Positions 18,101 through 27,844 of a DNA stretch of 64,000 bases are shown here, one piece after another. Both the position numbers and the translations under genes were made by a program. This DNA comes from Verrucomicrobiota bacterium. Its GTDB lineage: Bacteria; Verrucomicrobiota; Lentisphaeria; JABSQK01; JAJFLO01. The notes beneath the pieces are model-generated. The model was not told where the DNA came from. It saw nothing but the letters and a program-made list of their open reading frames with translations, and ran no database searches. Position 1 is the first letter of the stretch, and each line of letters begins with the position of its first letter. The DNA lies in contig JAJFLQ010000048.1 of assembly GCA_021772615.1 (NCBI GenBank), forward strand, positions 1 through 64,000. Direction: 5' to 3'.

Positions 18101-18702
18101 TTGTCTTCCGGTATCTTTAATTGTTGTCCAACATAAATGGTATCGCCGGCAAGATCGTTCAGCGCCTTTAGGCGGGGCAGCGGTACGTCGAATGCCTTGG
18201 CTATCGCGCCAAGTGTATCGCCCTTCTCCACCCGATAGATCTGAAACGACGGTGCCGGCGGCGCCGTGCTGATCGCACGCTTCTCGATATTGCTGATCTC
18301 GGACGAGACCTCGGCAATCACTTTCTCGTAGGATTTGCGCCGAGACCGGCTTTCCGCGATGATTAGATTGCGCAGCTCCTCGAGCTTGGTGCTGTTCTGA
18401 TCACGCAGCGTGGCGTTTTCCTCCTCGAGTGCCTTGACACGTTCATGGAGTGCGGTGACGTCGTCTTTAAGCACCCGAATGACTTCGCCATAAGCCTGAA
18501 AATCGGAGATCAGTGCGTTTCGCTGCTCCTGCAGCCGGCGTATATCTTCGCTGTATGCCTGTCGCTGCTTGTTTATCTCGTGGACGATTTCGTTTTGAAA
18601 CGCCACGAACCGGTCATCGCCATCATCGGCGAGCGCCGGCGCGGCGCCGATCAGCAACAGAATTGCCACGGCGCGATAGTTGTAAAAGCGGTTCATTGCC
18701 AT
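18097..18702 (-). CDS. Secreted coiled-coil protein with C-terminal LysM domain
   Basis: A signal peptide (AVAILLLIGAAPALA) is followed by about 110 residues of heptad-rich helix (QRQAYSEDIRRLQEQRNALI ... HERVKALEEENATLRDQN) and one LysM domain at 152-198 (YRVEKGDTLGAIAKAFDVPL ... IYVGQQLKIP). LysM binds peptidoglycan, so the protein is probably a periplasmic or cell-wall-associated factor. AAGGTGA lies six bases before the ATG at 18702, 12 bases after the argG stop. The role is not known; placement between argG and an Lrp regulator says little. Confidence 0.85.
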   Translation of the reverse strand: MAMNRFYNYRAVAILLLIGAAPALADDGDDRFVAFQNEIVHEINKQRQAYSEDIRRLQEQRNALISDFQAYGEVIRVLKDDVTALHERVKALEEENATLRDQNSTKLEELRNLIIAESRSRRKSYEKVIAEVSSEISNIEKRAISTAPPAPSFQIYRVEKGDTLGAIAKAFDVPLPRLKALNDLAGDTIYVGQQLKIPEDK

Positions 18703-18713
18703 CGCATTTCACC

Positions 18714-19964
18714 TTACAGGCGTATGCCTTGCTCGATCTGCCCGGCGCCGGCAAGACTCAGTGCCTCGACACTGCCGATCTCCATGAATCCCTGCGAACT
18801 GACGGGATTCAAGCCGTCACTCGCTTCCATCGACGAGTCTTCCATATGATAGAGCGACGACGGAATGTTCACCATACTCTGGAACTGGATGTTGCCCTTG
18901 TACAGGCCGACGGACACGGTCCCGGTAGCGAACCGCGCCAACGCCTCAATCGCCTGTCTGGCTGCCGTCGTAACCGGCTCGAAGTAGCGACCATCATATA
19001 TCTGGTCCGCAACGATCCGCGAAACATGCTGAAAGAGCTGCGCCGAACGCCGATCCAGTACAGCCTGGTATACCATCGCCAGGCAGCTGCCGAGCAGCTC
19101 CATTCCCGGCGATTCGTAGACGCCTCTGCTCTTGGTGCCGATCACCCGATTCTCTAGGGCGTTCTTAATGCCGACGCCGTTGCGGCCGCCGATTTCGTTG
19201 GCCGTCCGCAGTATCGTCAATCGGTCAAGTGGCCTGTCATTGATCGCAACCGCATAGCCGCTCTCAAACGTTACGGTTACACTCTCGACGGAATCCGGCG
19301 CATCCTGTGCCCAGACGCCCATTGTCGGCTCCACGATCGTGCACGGCGTCTCGAGGCTTTCAAGATCCTCGGCCTCATGAGACAACCCCGCGAGATTCGC
19401 ATCGGTCGAGTACCGCTTCTTTGTCTCTGCCGCGGTTTCGATACCAAGCCGCGCCAGGTATTCGATCATTTGTCGCCGGCCGGGAAATTCGGTCAACAGA
19501 TCCTGATCACGCCAGGGTGCGTACACGTAAAAATCGGGCGCCAGCACATTCGTGTACCGATGAAAACGCACCTGATCGTTGCCTCGTCCGGTAGCGCCGT
19601 GCGCCAGAACTGAGCAGCCGTGCGCCCGCATCTGAGGTAGGAGACCGCGCACGGCCACAGCACGCGCTATCCCCGTGGAATTCCAATACCCACCGTCATA
19701 CATCGCCTGGCACTTGAGCACTTCGTGGCATGCGTCGGCCATATCCGCCTTCAGGTCTACGATCTCGGTGTCGACGTCGCAGGGCGCCATCCGCGTGCGT
19801 ATATCCTCGATATCGGTTTCGTCCGGCTGCCCGAGATCGGCTGTGAAGCACACGACATCGATGTCGAGATCCCGGAGTTTTCTCGCAAGTGTTCGGCTAT
19901 CAAGCCCCCCGGATACACAGAGGCCGACCTTTTTTCCTGGTAATTCGTGATAGGAGTTCTTCAT
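18714..19964 (-). CDS. argG: Argininosuccinate synthase, E. coli-type subfamily
   Basis: The ATP-pyrophosphatase P-loop is VSGGLDSRTLARKL at 18-31. Further family blocks are FTADLGQPDE, HGATGRGNDQVRFHRYTNVL, YSTDANLAGLSHEAEDLESL and GGRNGVGIKNALENRVIG-KS. The GQPDE and YSTD-x-N-x-G-x-x-HEA-DLE patterns mark the subfamily of long ArgG proteins (as in E. coli) rather than the common short one. It condenses citrulline and aspartate to argininosuccinate in arginine synthesis. SDSR replaces the usual SGGLDTS by one residue (Ser for Thr, Arg for Ser), a mild oddity in the P-loop. It heads the minus-strand run argG-LysM-lrp-aminotransferase. Confidence 0.92.
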   Translation of the reverse strand: MKNSYHELPGKKVGLCVSGGLDSRTLARKLRDLDIDVVCFTADLGQPDETDIEDIRTRMAPCDVDTEIVDLKADMADACHEVLKCQAMYDGGYWNSTGIARAVAVRGLLPQMRAHGCSVLAHGATGRGNDQVRFHRYTNVLAPDFYVYAPWRDQDLLTEFPGRRQMIEYLARLGIETAAETKKRYSTDANLAGLSHEAEDLESLETPCTIVEPTMGVWAQDAPDSVESVTVTFESGYAVAINDRPLDRLTILRTANEIGGRNGVGIKNALENRVIGTKSRGVYESPGMELLGSCLAMVYQAVLDRRSAQLFQHVSRIVADQIYDGRYFEPVTTAARQAIEALARFATGTVSVGLYKGNIQFQSMVNIPSSLYHMEDSSMEASDGLNPVSSQGFMEIGSVEALSLAGAGQIEQGIRL

Positions 19965-20291
19965 GGTTCAGAGTCTCACGTTATGATGTTTGCGGCTGTG
20001 CGCATTCACCGCAGTCGCAGACACGCAACCCCGCGGTGAACAGCCGGTTCGGGCGCTGCGAGTCCATATCATTTATGATAAGTCATGACTGCGGGAATCA
20101 ATTGGACAGACGGCGCGCCACGGCCGGGGCACAGCAAACTCGAAGATTGGACAGATGTTTCACTGGTATTACGGGAGGTCAGCAGACAACTAAAAACTGC
20201 TGTTACGGGTCGTACAACAGTGACCGATATCCGACATGCTTAACGGATTGTCCACTCAGTAGCGAACGCCGGCTGCACGTGCGGCATGGCG
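19965..20291. other. Intergenic region upstream of argG
   Basis: 327 bases without a gene, holding the argG leader and promoter on the minus strand. TATCAT-TT-ATGATA at about 20068-20081 is a small dyad that might serve as an operator, but it does not match the enterobacterial ARG box and no -35/-10 pair stands out. Confidence 0.4.
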
Positions 20292-21302
20292 TTACTTGTA
20301 CCGCACTCGCCAGCTGAAGTCTCTCACCGACGTGCTGAGTGGAAATTCCGGTTCGATAATCGGTTCTGAGTCCGTGGCAAATGTCGCAACCTCCCACGGA
20401 CCGACAAGGGCGGAACGAACAAAGAATCGCCATGTACCGCGCGCGGCGCCATACGTGATAGCAGCCATACCACCTTCGTTACGATCGACCTCTATGACGT
20501 TGGCGGGAATTTCCAGGATACCGGTTGTGATGTTCGATACGCCGCGTCCGAGCTTCCGCAACTGGTTACTACCCGGTGCCGGCTCCCAGTCATCACTCTT
20601 CAGGTCGATGAAAAACAAACCGGTTGCGAAGTCCAGCAATTCATACAGTTCGATCGCGACGTATGGATGCACCAGACCGGCGACAACCTCAGCCCGGATC
20701 GCGGTTTCATTTTCCTTGTTCAAGGCCTTGTCAATCCGCGCCATACGTGTGTTCGCTTCCTCGTCGATTTCATTTTCGGAAGGCATGATCGTATTGAGCA
20801 CCGGCTTCTTGTTGAATCTACGGAAGCGCAGACTCTCGTCGCTGCTGGTTTCATAGCGCTGGTCGATAACCGAAATCGTACCGTAACCGTGCTTCACCTC
20901 GTGCATCCGCTGGCGGCTGTCGGCACTGGGAACAAGTGCCGTAGGGGTGCCGAATCCAACCGGAAAGTCCAGCCAAGTAGGGCTACGGCGGTGCCCATGG
21001 TACGCGATGCCTTTCTCCCGAGCCGTGTAGTATGCGCCCAGAGACACTTTTTCGGTGATCGCGATTTCCGCACCGAGTCCCAACGACCCGGCGATACCCA
21101 CATGGACAACATCGTGGAGATCCAGAATGCGGTTGATAGGATAAAAGAATAGTTTCGTGAACGAACGCTCATACATGGCGACACGCTCGCGTTCATCGAT
21201 GTCTTCCGACCCGGCCAACGCTACGTTGGCACAGGAAAAAAGACCGATTAAAAGGGATACAACTAAGATGCGGGACTTCGCGATTCCGTTCGATTTCATC
21301 AT
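20292..21302 (-). CDS. Exported protein with C-terminal TIGR04073-like (exosortase-associated) domain
   Basis: I start at 21302, where GGAG precedes ATGATG; the signal peptide is SRILVVSLLIGLFSC-ANVALA, possibly a lipobox at LFSC. The C-terminal ~80 residues (LGRGVSNITTGILEIPANVI ... AITYGAARGTWRFFVRSALV ... GPWEVATF) follow the pattern of TIGR04073, small exported proteins found in genomes with exosortase/PEP-CTERM systems. The N-terminal 200 residues contain a region like an outer-membrane-associated beta domain (GIAGSLGLGAEIAITEKVSL). It is longer than ordinary TIGR04073 members (336 residues), so this may be a fusion. No exosortase is in the window. Confidence 0.65.
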   Translation of the reverse strand: MMKSNGIAKSRILVVSLLIGLFSCANVALAGSEDIDERERVAMYERSFTKLFFYPINRILDLHDVVHVGIAGSLGLGAEIAITEKVSLGAYYTAREKGIAYHGHRRSPTWLDFPVGFGTPTALVPSADSRQRMHEVKHGYGTISVIDQRYETSSDESLRFRRFNKKPVLNTIMPSENEIDEEANTRMARIDKALNKENETAIRAEVVAGLVHPYVAIELYELLDFATGLFFIDLKSDDWEPAPGSNQLRKLGRGVSNITTGILEIPANVIEVDRNEGGMAAITYGAARGTWRFFVRSALVGPWEVATFATDSEPIIEPEFPLSTSVRDFSWRVRYK

Positions 21303-21540
21303 GGCATCTCCGTAATCATTCAGAAGTGTCGTAGTTTGAGAGAGTGAAAGCGGCAAAAAACTTACCGTGCAACATATCATGGCAAAGTATAATTCACCAC
21401 GGCAAAGTTGTCAAATTAGTGATTTTTTGGCGGCCCGCAAGGATTCGGAAGATTACGGTCGCGTCTGCCGTGACGCCGTCAGTCCACATGGATCATTCGC
21501 GTGACGTATCAACGTGTATGCGAAACCTGTGACGCGGTGT

Positions 21541-22242
21541 TCATTGATCGTCCAAAATTTCCAGCGCGCGCAGCGCTGTTCGCGCTGCACGTTGCTCTGC
21601 GGTTTGCCGTTTTCCGGCGGTGCCTACGCCGTAACGGGTGTCATTGATCGATACGGCGACGGTAAAGGTTTTGGCGTGGTCCGGTCCGGATGTATCCAGC
21701 ACATCATAGGTTGGCGTCTGATTATACGTTTTTTGCGAAAATTCCTGTAATTTCCCCTTGGGATTATCGCTTTGGATGAGCGATGTCAGCTCAACATCCT
21801 GATACACATCGTCGACGAGAGCGTTTATAAGTGTTGTCGCATGCGTGAGGTCGTAACCGCTGTCGATGTACATCGCACCAATTAACGCTTCGAAGACATC
21901 GCACAGCATCGATACACGCTGGTCGCCCTTGTTGATCCGTTCGCCGCGGCCGATCCGCAGGTGGTCGCCAACACCGAGACGCCGGGCGAACTCCGCGAGG
22001 GTCGAGGCCTTGGACAGAGCCGCCCGTATTTTTGTCATTTTCCCTTCGGGCAGGCTTCGGAACTCATTAAAAATTCGCGTCGTTACGGCGATATGAATAA
22101 CAGAATCGCCGAGAAATTCCAGACGTTGGTAGTCACGGTCCACATGCTTTTTCTCGGCACAGAATGACGGGTGAGTAAGCGCTTCAAGGAGGTGGCTTTC
22201 GTCCCGAAAATGATAACCAAGCCGTTCCTGCAGATCATTCAT
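21541..22242 (-). CDS. rnc: Ribonuclease III
   Basis: A 233-residue RNase III with the signature RLEFLGDSVIHIAVT and the second acidic cluster DVFEALIGAMYIDSG in the catalytic domain, and a C-terminal double-stranded RNA-binding domain (NPKGKLQEFSQKTYNQTPTY ... GVGTAGKRQTAEQRAARTAL). It processes rRNA and structured mRNAs. Its ATG (22242) lies inside the recJ stop in ATGAATGA, with GGAGG upstream inside recJ, so translation is coupled to recJ. A start seven codons earlier at 22263 is less likely. Confidence 0.95.
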   Translation of the reverse strand: MNDLQERLGYHFRDESHLLEALTHPSFCAEKKHVDRDYQRLEFLGDSVIHIAVTTRIFNEFRSLPEGKMTKIRAALSKASTLAEFARRLGVGDHLRIGRGERINKGDQRVSMLCDVFEALIGAMYIDSGYDLTHATTLINALVDDVYQDVELTSLIQSDNPKGKLQEFSQKTYNQTPTYDVLDTSGPDHAKTFTVAVSINDTRYGVGTAGKRQTAEQRAARTALRALEILDDQ

Positions 22243-23947
22243 CGATCCCGGCCCTCCGCACATCGACCACCTGAATTTGACGATTCCGACACCCTTTGTA
22301 TACGTTTATCTGCGGTATGCCGGCCACATCCCAGGGTTGGTCCGGGAAATCCCGGGGGCGGCGACCAAAGGCGACGAACTGCATACTGTTGCCGCCGCCA
22401 TCGAGGAGCCGCCCACGTGAATGGTTCGCGCCAATACACGACATCTGATCGGGCTCGACACCGTTAAACCGTAGAACCGGCGCCGGATTGCAGTGGCCGA
22501 AGGGCTTAATAAGCTCCAATTCGAAATAGAACTGATCGTTCAACTCGGACAACTGTGCCTCTCCGTCCAGGTCGAGCACCGGTGTGAAATCCATATGCTC
22601 GTCGCAAGCCAGCCGGACATGTTCTTCGAACGCCGTCTCAAACGCAGCAAGTTTTTTCGGATGCACAGCCAGACCGGCGGCCATCGGGTGTCCACCAAAA
22701 CGCAACAGGTGTCCACTACAGGCACCAAGCACAGTGACAAGATCGATTGCTCCCACGCTCCGTCCGGAACCATGTATCTCGCCGCTGTCCGATATACTCA
22801 AGACGACTGTGGGCCGTTGAAATTCGCGCGCGATCCGGGATGCAACGATACCGATTACTCCCGGGTGCCAGCCACGATCGGCGACCACAATGGAAAATAG
22901 ATTGTCGAGGTCCAGTGTACGGATTTTGAGACGCGCCGCACGGGTAATGCGTTCCTCGAATGTCTGGCGTTTGCGATTATACTTGTCGAGCGCGCGGGCG
23001 AATCCGTGAGCATCGACCATCCCGGTCGCCTGGAGCAGCTGCAATGAGTCCTCGGCGTTGCCAATGCGACCGGCCGCATTGATACGCGGCGCGAGACGAA
23101 ACGATATGTCCGACACGCCCACATTCTCATGCAGACCAGAGACCTCGCACAACGCACGGATGCCAGGCCGTCGCTGCGCACACAAGATCTTCATACCGTG
23201 CTTGACCAGGCAACGGTTTTCACCTGTCAGGGGAACAATATCGGCCACCGTACCCAATGCCACCAGGTCAAGGCCGTCTTTCAAATCGATCGTACCGCCG
23301 CCAAGTTGATGCTCGCGCCCGTATTTTATGAACGCGTGACAGAGCTTGAAACTCACGCCGACGCCGGCCAGGCCCTGAAACACCGAAATCTCGGGATGCA
23401 GTTTCGGATTGATAACGGCCAACGCCTGTGGCAGCGTCTCGCCGGGTTCGTGGTGATCGGTAATAATCACGTCAACGCCGCGATCGCATGCCGCAGCCGC
23501 GGCGTCATGACTGGTGATACCGCAGTCGACGGTTATCAACACCCGATGTTCCCGGATGGATTTGTTCACCGCGGCCACAGTCAAACCATACCCGTCGTCG
23601 ATACGATCCGGCACGTAATGGTCGACCAGTGCCCCGGCACTGCGGAGAACCCACGTGAGCAGCGCCGTGGCCGTGATACCGTCGGTATCGTAGTCTCCGA
23701 ACACCAGAATTGGTTCGCGGTTGGCGATCGCGCGCCACACGCGTTCGGCCGCAGTACGCGTACCGGGAAGCAGGTACGGGTCGGAGAGGTTCTGCAGCAG
23801 TGGATTGAGGAATTGCCCGGAATCATCAAGGGCCAGCGAACGATTGGCCAGTATGATAGACGTGAGACGTGTTAAGTCGTGTTGCTGCATGAACGCGTCG
23901 ACGACATCTGGGTCGGCATGCGCCTGCTGCCAGCGTAATGCTGCCAT
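22235..23947 (-). CDS. recJ: Single-strand-specific 5'-3' exonuclease RecJ
   Basis: 570 residues with DHH phosphoesterase motifs in order: FGDYDTDGITATALL, VDCGIT, ITDHHEPGETLPQALAVINP, and the C-terminal DHHA1 motif (SGRSVGAIDL ... RFGGHPMAAGLA). RecJ digests single-stranded DNA during recombination and mismatch repair. The start is set at 23947 because GGAGAGG precedes MAALRWQQ by eight bases; a start 15 codons earlier is possible. It sits at the end of the gcv operon and overlaps rnc by 8 bp. Confidence 0.95.
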   Translation of the reverse strand: MAALRWQQAHADPDVVDAFMQQHDLTRLTSIILANRSLALDDSGQFLNPLLQNLSDPYLLPGTRTAAERVWRAIANREPILVFGDYDTDGITATALLTWVLRSAGALVDHYVPDRIDDGYGLTVAAVNKSIREHRVLITVDCGITSHDAAAAACDRGVDVIITDHHEPGETLPQALAVINPKLHPEISVFQGLAGVGVSFKLCHAFIKYGREHQLGGGTIDLKDGLDLVALGTVADIVPLTGENRCLVKHGMKILCAQRRPGIRALCEVSGLHENVGVSDISFRLAPRINAAGRIGNAEDSLQLLQATGMVDAHGFARALDKYNRKRQTFEERITRAARLKIRTLDLDNLFSIVVADRGWHPGVIGIVASRIAREFQRPTVVLSISDSGEIHGSGRSVGAIDLVTVLGACSGHLLRFGGHPMAAGLAVHPKKLAAFETAFEEHVRLACDEHMDFTPVLDLDGEAQLSELNDQFYFELELIKPFGHCNPAPVLRFNGVEPDQMSCIGANHSRGRLLDGGGNSMQFVAFGRRPRDFPDQPWDVAGIPQINVYKGCRNRQIQVVDVRRAGIDE

Positions 23948-24017
23948 ACTTTGACCTCTCCTTGCTCGTGCTCGAACCATATCCAGTGCCATGTCGGCCG
24001 GAGAAGCCCGCGAAACA

Positions 24018-25478
24018 TTATCTACTACGTGGTGCGGCGAGATCCGGCTTTCGGGCAGCGGCGGTCTCGTCGAGTCGACGAACTGGACATGTCAGCGGCG
24101 CGGCGAGAATACTTTCCGGATCCTGCTTAATCTGTTCGGTAATATCGATCAACGCCTGAATGAATCCGTCCAGCGTTTCCTTCGACTCGGTTTCCGTCGG
24201 TTCGATCATCAACGCCTCAGGCACGATCAGCGGAAAATACATGGTCGGCGGGTGATACCCCCGATCCAGTAGTGCCTTGCAAATGTCGATGGCGTGCACG
24301 CCGTAGCGATTGTAACAGCTGGCGGACACGACACATTCATGGGTGCAGACCCGGTCGAACGGTATGTCGAAGTGCGCCGCGAGCTTCGTGCGTATATAGT
24401 TCGCGTTGATAACCGCATTTTCTCCGATTCTGAGCAACCCCTTCCTTCCCAATGTGATGGTATACGCGAATGCGCGCAGGATAAGGCCGAAGTTGCCATA
24501 AAACGGCGCGATGTAACCGATGCTGTCGCTATGTCCGTAATCAAGCGCATAACTTCCGTCCTGACGCTTTTCAACGCGGGAGATGGGCAGGAACGGCTCG
24601 AGCACGTCACTCACCCCGACGACCCCGGATCCCGGACCGCCCCCGCCATGGGGTGTGGTGAACGTCTTGTGCAGATTCAGGTGCATGACATCGAATCCCA
24701 GATCACCAGGTCGCAGGCGCCCGAGTATCGCGTTGAGATTTGCGCCATCGCCGTAACACAATCCGCCGGCAGCATGCACGCGATCACAGATGACCGTGAC
24801 ATTGGGATCGAAAAGTCCAAGCGTATTCGGACAGGTCAGCATGATGCCGGCCGTGTTGTCATTCAATTTCGAGTCGAGATCGGCCATGTCCACGTTACCA
24901 TCCGGATCGGTCGCCAGCTCACAAACCTCAAATCCAGCGATGGCCGCGCTGGCGGGATTGGTACCATGCGCGGCGTCCGGGATCAACATCACGTTCCGCG
25001 TATCGTCGCGTGATCGGTGCCACGCGGCAATCATCATTACCCCGGTGAGTTCCCCGTGAGAACCGGCCAGCGGCTGCATGGTAAACCCGGTAAACCCAAG
25101 TATCTCCCGAAGCAACATCTCAAATTCGAATAACACCTCAAGGGCTCCCTGCGTAAGGGCGCCGCCGTGCCGCAGTTGCGGCAGAAGCGGATGCAGATTC
25201 GCAAATCCCGGGAGGGCTGCAATACGCTCGTGCGATTTGGGATTGTACTTCATTGTACACGATCCCAGAGGATAAAATGACGTATCAATAGCGAGATTGC
25301 GCCGACTCAAATTCACGTAGTGACGCACCACATCGAGTTCAGACACCTCCGGCAAATCGGCCGGGTCCGGCCGCAGCAATGTAGTGGGCATCGCGTGCTT
25401 CGGCGGCACGTCCATGCGCGGCAGGGTCGATCCTCTACGCCCGGCGCGACCACGATCGAATATCAATGTTGGATCCAT
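24018..25478 (-). CDS. gcvPB: Glycine dehydrogenase (decarboxylating) subunit 2
   Basis: The 486-residue P-protein second subunit carries the PLP-lysine block LNLHKTFTTPHGGGGPGSG and the N-terminal FYPLGSCTMKYNPK-HE, both diagnostic for the C-terminal half of glycine decarboxylase. With GcvPA it removes CO2 from glycine and passes the aminomethyl group to lipoyl-GcvH. The gene starts 26 bases after gcvPA stops. The C-terminal end is rich in Ala and Arg. Confidence 0.97.
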   Translation of the reverse strand: MDPTLIFDRGRAGRRGSTLPRMDVPPKHAMPTTLLRPDPADLPEVSELDVVRHYVNLSRRNLAIDTSFYPLGSCTMKYNPKSHERIAALPGFANLHPLLPQLRHGGALTQGALEVLFEFEMLLREILGFTGFTMQPLAGSHGELTGVMMIAAWHRSRDDTRNVMLIPDAAHGTNPASAAIAGFEVCELATDPDGNVDMADLDSKLNDNTAGIMLTCPNTLGLFDPNVTVICDRVHAAGGLCYGDGANLNAILGRLRPGDLGFDVMHLNLHKTFTTPHGGGGPGSGVVGVSDVLEPFLPISRVEKRQDGSYALDYGHSDSIGYIAPFYGNFGLILRAFAYTITLGRKGLLRIGENAVINANYIRTKLAAHFDIPFDRVCTHECVVSASCYNRYGVHAIDICKALLDRGYHPPTMYFPLIVPEALMIEPTETESKETLDGFIQALIDITEQIKQDPESILAAPLTCPVRRLDETAAARKPDLAAPRSR

Positions 25479-25504
25479 ACGATTTGATTTCGCGTTTTAC
25501 TCGG

Positions 25505-26854
25505 TCATCGGTTGGTGAGAACCGCTTCCATGGCCACCGCGAAGGCACGTATTTCTTCGCGGCTGCGCTTCTCGGTGACAGCGATAAGCAGGTCATTCTT
25601 GCGTTCGGGATAATATCGGGAGAGCGGAAAACCTGCCGCAAAGCCCTTGTCGATCATGCGGCTTACGACCTCCGCCGCTTCCATCGGCAACCGCAACACA
25701 AACTCATTGAAAAATGCTGTCTGCCCGGCAACGCCTACACCCGGAATGCGCAGCAATTCGTCGCGGGTATAACAGGCCTTGGCAGCACAAAGCCGACCCA
25801 GTTCGACAAAGCCTTCTTTGCCGATACACGACAGGTACGTAATAGCCGCCAACGCACACAATCCCTCGTTCGTACAGATATTTGACGTCGCACGCTCGCG
25901 ACGGATGTGTTGTTCGCGCGTCTGAAGGGTGAGCACAAAGCCGGTTTCGCCGGCCGTATCGGTCGTACGCCCCACAATGCGTCCGGGGAGCTTACGCATG
26001 TGATGGGTCGACGTGGCGATGAATCCCAGGTACGGCCCGCCGAAGCTCAGATTGTTGCCGAGACACTGTCCCTCGCCGGTCGCGATGTCGAACCCCAGAA
26101 GTCCCGGCGACCGCAGCATCGACAGGGCGACGGGATAGCACGAGCAAATGGTTATGATTCGGCGTTCTTTCGCGTATGCAATGAGGTCCGACCAGTCTTC
26201 GACGGATCCGAAGACATTCGGATACTGCACCATCACACACGCCGTCTGGTCGTCCAGCAATGTCTTCAGGGCGGCCATATCGGTATCGGCGGAATTCTCG
26301 GAAGAATCGGAAATGACCAATTCGATATCGAGGTTTCGGCTATAGCACTGGATCATCTTACGGTAGATCGGCGAGACCGTGCCGGCCAGCACCGCGCGAC
26401 GACGACGCGTCGTGCGTATGCCCATCATCATCGCCTCGAACAACGCGGTACCGCCATCGTAGAGAGAAGCATTCGAGACATCCATGTCCAGCAGCCGGCA
26501 GATCGCGCTCTGGTATTCGTACATTGCCTGCAGCGTCCCCTGCGACGCCTCGGGTTGATAAGGCGTATAGGCCGTGTAAAACTCGTTGCGGCCGGTAATC
26601 TCCGATACCACGGACGGGATGTAATGATCGTAGAACCCCATTCCCAGAAATCCGGTCAGATTGTCGGCGTTCTTATCGGCCAGCCCGGCAAGATAGCGTA
26701 TCACCTCGTATTCGGACTTGCCCTCGGGCATCGCAGCAAAGTCCGGCTGCGGCATACTGACACCGGCCTCCTGCCATAGCGCGTCGATATCTGCAACGCC
26801 GATTTCCGCAAGCATCTCACGGCGGTCGTCGTCTGTGTTTGCGATATATGGCAT
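25505..26854 (-). CDS. gcvPA: Glycine dehydrogenase (decarboxylating) subunit 1
   Basis: The 449-residue first half of glycine decarboxylase, with MPYIANTDDDRREMLAEIGV at the start, the FLGMGFYDHYIPSVV-EI block and the YTPYQPEASQGTLQAMYEYQ motif. Splitting of P-protein into A and B is common outside Proteobacteria. It sits between gcvH and gcvPB in the order gcvT-gcvH-gcvPA-gcvPB on the minus strand. Confidence 0.97.
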   Translation of the reverse strand: MPYIANTDDDRREMLAEIGVADIDALWQEAGVSMPQPDFAAMPEGKSEYEVIRYLAGLADKNADNLTGFLGMGFYDHYIPSVVSEITGRNEFYTAYTPYQPEASQGTLQAMYEYQSAICRLLDMDVSNASLYDGGTALFEAMMMGIRTTRRRRAVLAGTVSPIYRKMIQCYSRNLDIELVISDSSENSADTDMAALKTLLDDQTACVMVQYPNVFGSVEDWSDLIAYAKERRIITICSCYPVALSMLRSPGLLGFDIATGEGQCLGNNLSFGGPYLGFIATSTHHMRKLPGRIVGRTTDTAGETGFVLTLQTREQHIRRERATSNICTNEGLCALAAITYLSCIGKEGFVELGRLCAAKACYTRDELLRIPGVGVAGQTAFFNEFVLRLPMEAAEVVSRMIDKGFAAGFPLSRYYPERKNDLLIAVTEKRSREEIRAFAVAMEAVLTNR

Positions 26855-27050
26855 GGGTGTCCTTTACTGGTACTATACGATCAAGAAAATCGCTCAGATG
26901 CCAGGCCGGCGGCGGGCGGGCACGCGACGACGAACGGCATATACGGTATCCGCGACGGCGAGGAATGTCGAGTGATGACGTGGAATTATCGGCAAGAGTA
27001 ACGGCGGGACTTGTTATGGGGAACGACGTCGCAGGCTGAAGTCCGTGAAA

Positions 27051-27413
27051 TCAACCGACGAAATCGCTGTATTCTTCCTCGGTCATGAGACCGCTGAGTT
27101 CGTCGGTATTGATGCGCGACATCCGACAGATCCAACCATCGTGTTCCGGCGATTCGTTCATCACCTCCGGATTTTTCTCCAATGCCGGATTGACCTCGCT
27201 TACGATACCTGACAAGGGACTGAAGACGTCGGAAGCAGCTTTTACAGATTCGACGACGGTGAGGACGTCACCCTGCGCAATTTCGACGTCGGTCTCGGGC
27301 ATGTCGATGAATGTAATGTCGCCGAGCTCCTTCGCTGCATGCGCCGAGATACCGATGGTAGCGATGTCGCCATCGATCTCAACCCACTCGTGTTCTTCTG
27401 TGAATCGCTTCAT
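27051..27413 (-). CDS. gcvH: Glycine cleavage system H protein
   Basis: 120 residues with the lipoyl-attachment lysine in VVESVKAASDVFSPLSG and a typical start (KRFTEEHEWVEIDGDIATIG). It shuttles the aminomethyl group among P, T and L proteins. A strong ribosome-binding site, AGGAGG, ends six bases before the ATG, consistent with the need for large amounts of H protein. A TTGACA box about 100 bases upstream may give it its own promoter. No L protein or lipoyl-synthesis gene is in the window. Confidence 0.97.
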   Translation of the reverse strand: MKRFTEEHEWVEIDGDIATIGISAHAAKELGDITFIDMPETDVEIAQGDVLTVVESVKAASDVFSPLSGIVSEVNPALEKNPEVMNESPEHDGWICRMSRINTDELSGLMTEEEYSDFVG

Positions 27414-27490
27414 AACACCTCCTGAAAAAGATCAGCTAGCTGGACGTTCTTTCTGCCGTATTACAGGCAGGCATTGCCTGATTTCACTGA

Positions 27491-27519
27491 CACTTACGCT
27501 TTGATCGCGACATTGTCAA
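27491..27519 (-). promoter_or_regulatory. Putative sigma-70 promoter of gcvH
   Basis: On the minus strand TTGACA (27519-27514) is followed after 17 bases by TAAGTG (27496-27491). The -35 is perfect and the -10 is weak. It would give gcvH a leader of about 70 bases. No glycine-riboswitch fold is evident there. Confidence 0.45.
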
Positions 27520-27844
27520 GCAAGGCCCTGTAAATTTTGCAACACGCAAATGATTTTTTCTGAGGGCGCCTGCTTTCGGGCCGCTACGGCGCAGCGCGAT
27601 ACGCCCGCTTCACGCGATCCCTCGCCAGGTCAAAATTAGCACGGAGGGTTGCACGCAGCGGGGCGCCTGTAATGGCGTAGAAATAAGGATTATGAACAAG
27701 CTGCGCCGACGAACGCAACAACTGATATAATAGGATAATAAGCGATGTCAACACGTAGCGTCTCGGCGACTTGCCGCTAACAGCCTGTCGGACTGTGGGG
27801 ATCGTAGCGAAAAATATGAGAAATCGAGAACGTCAACTCCGCCG
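27520..27844. other. Intergenic region between gcvT and gcvH
   Basis: About 325 bases without a gene. At 27781-27798 the sequence CAGCCTGTCGGACTGTGG resembles 8804-8821, but both copies are short. I see no terminator or riboswitch. Confidence 0.4.

Noticed and set aside
27414..27545. Glycine riboswitch upstream of gcvH
   Set aside because: No tandem aptamer pattern is visible; only a weak promoter and a strong ribosome-binding site.
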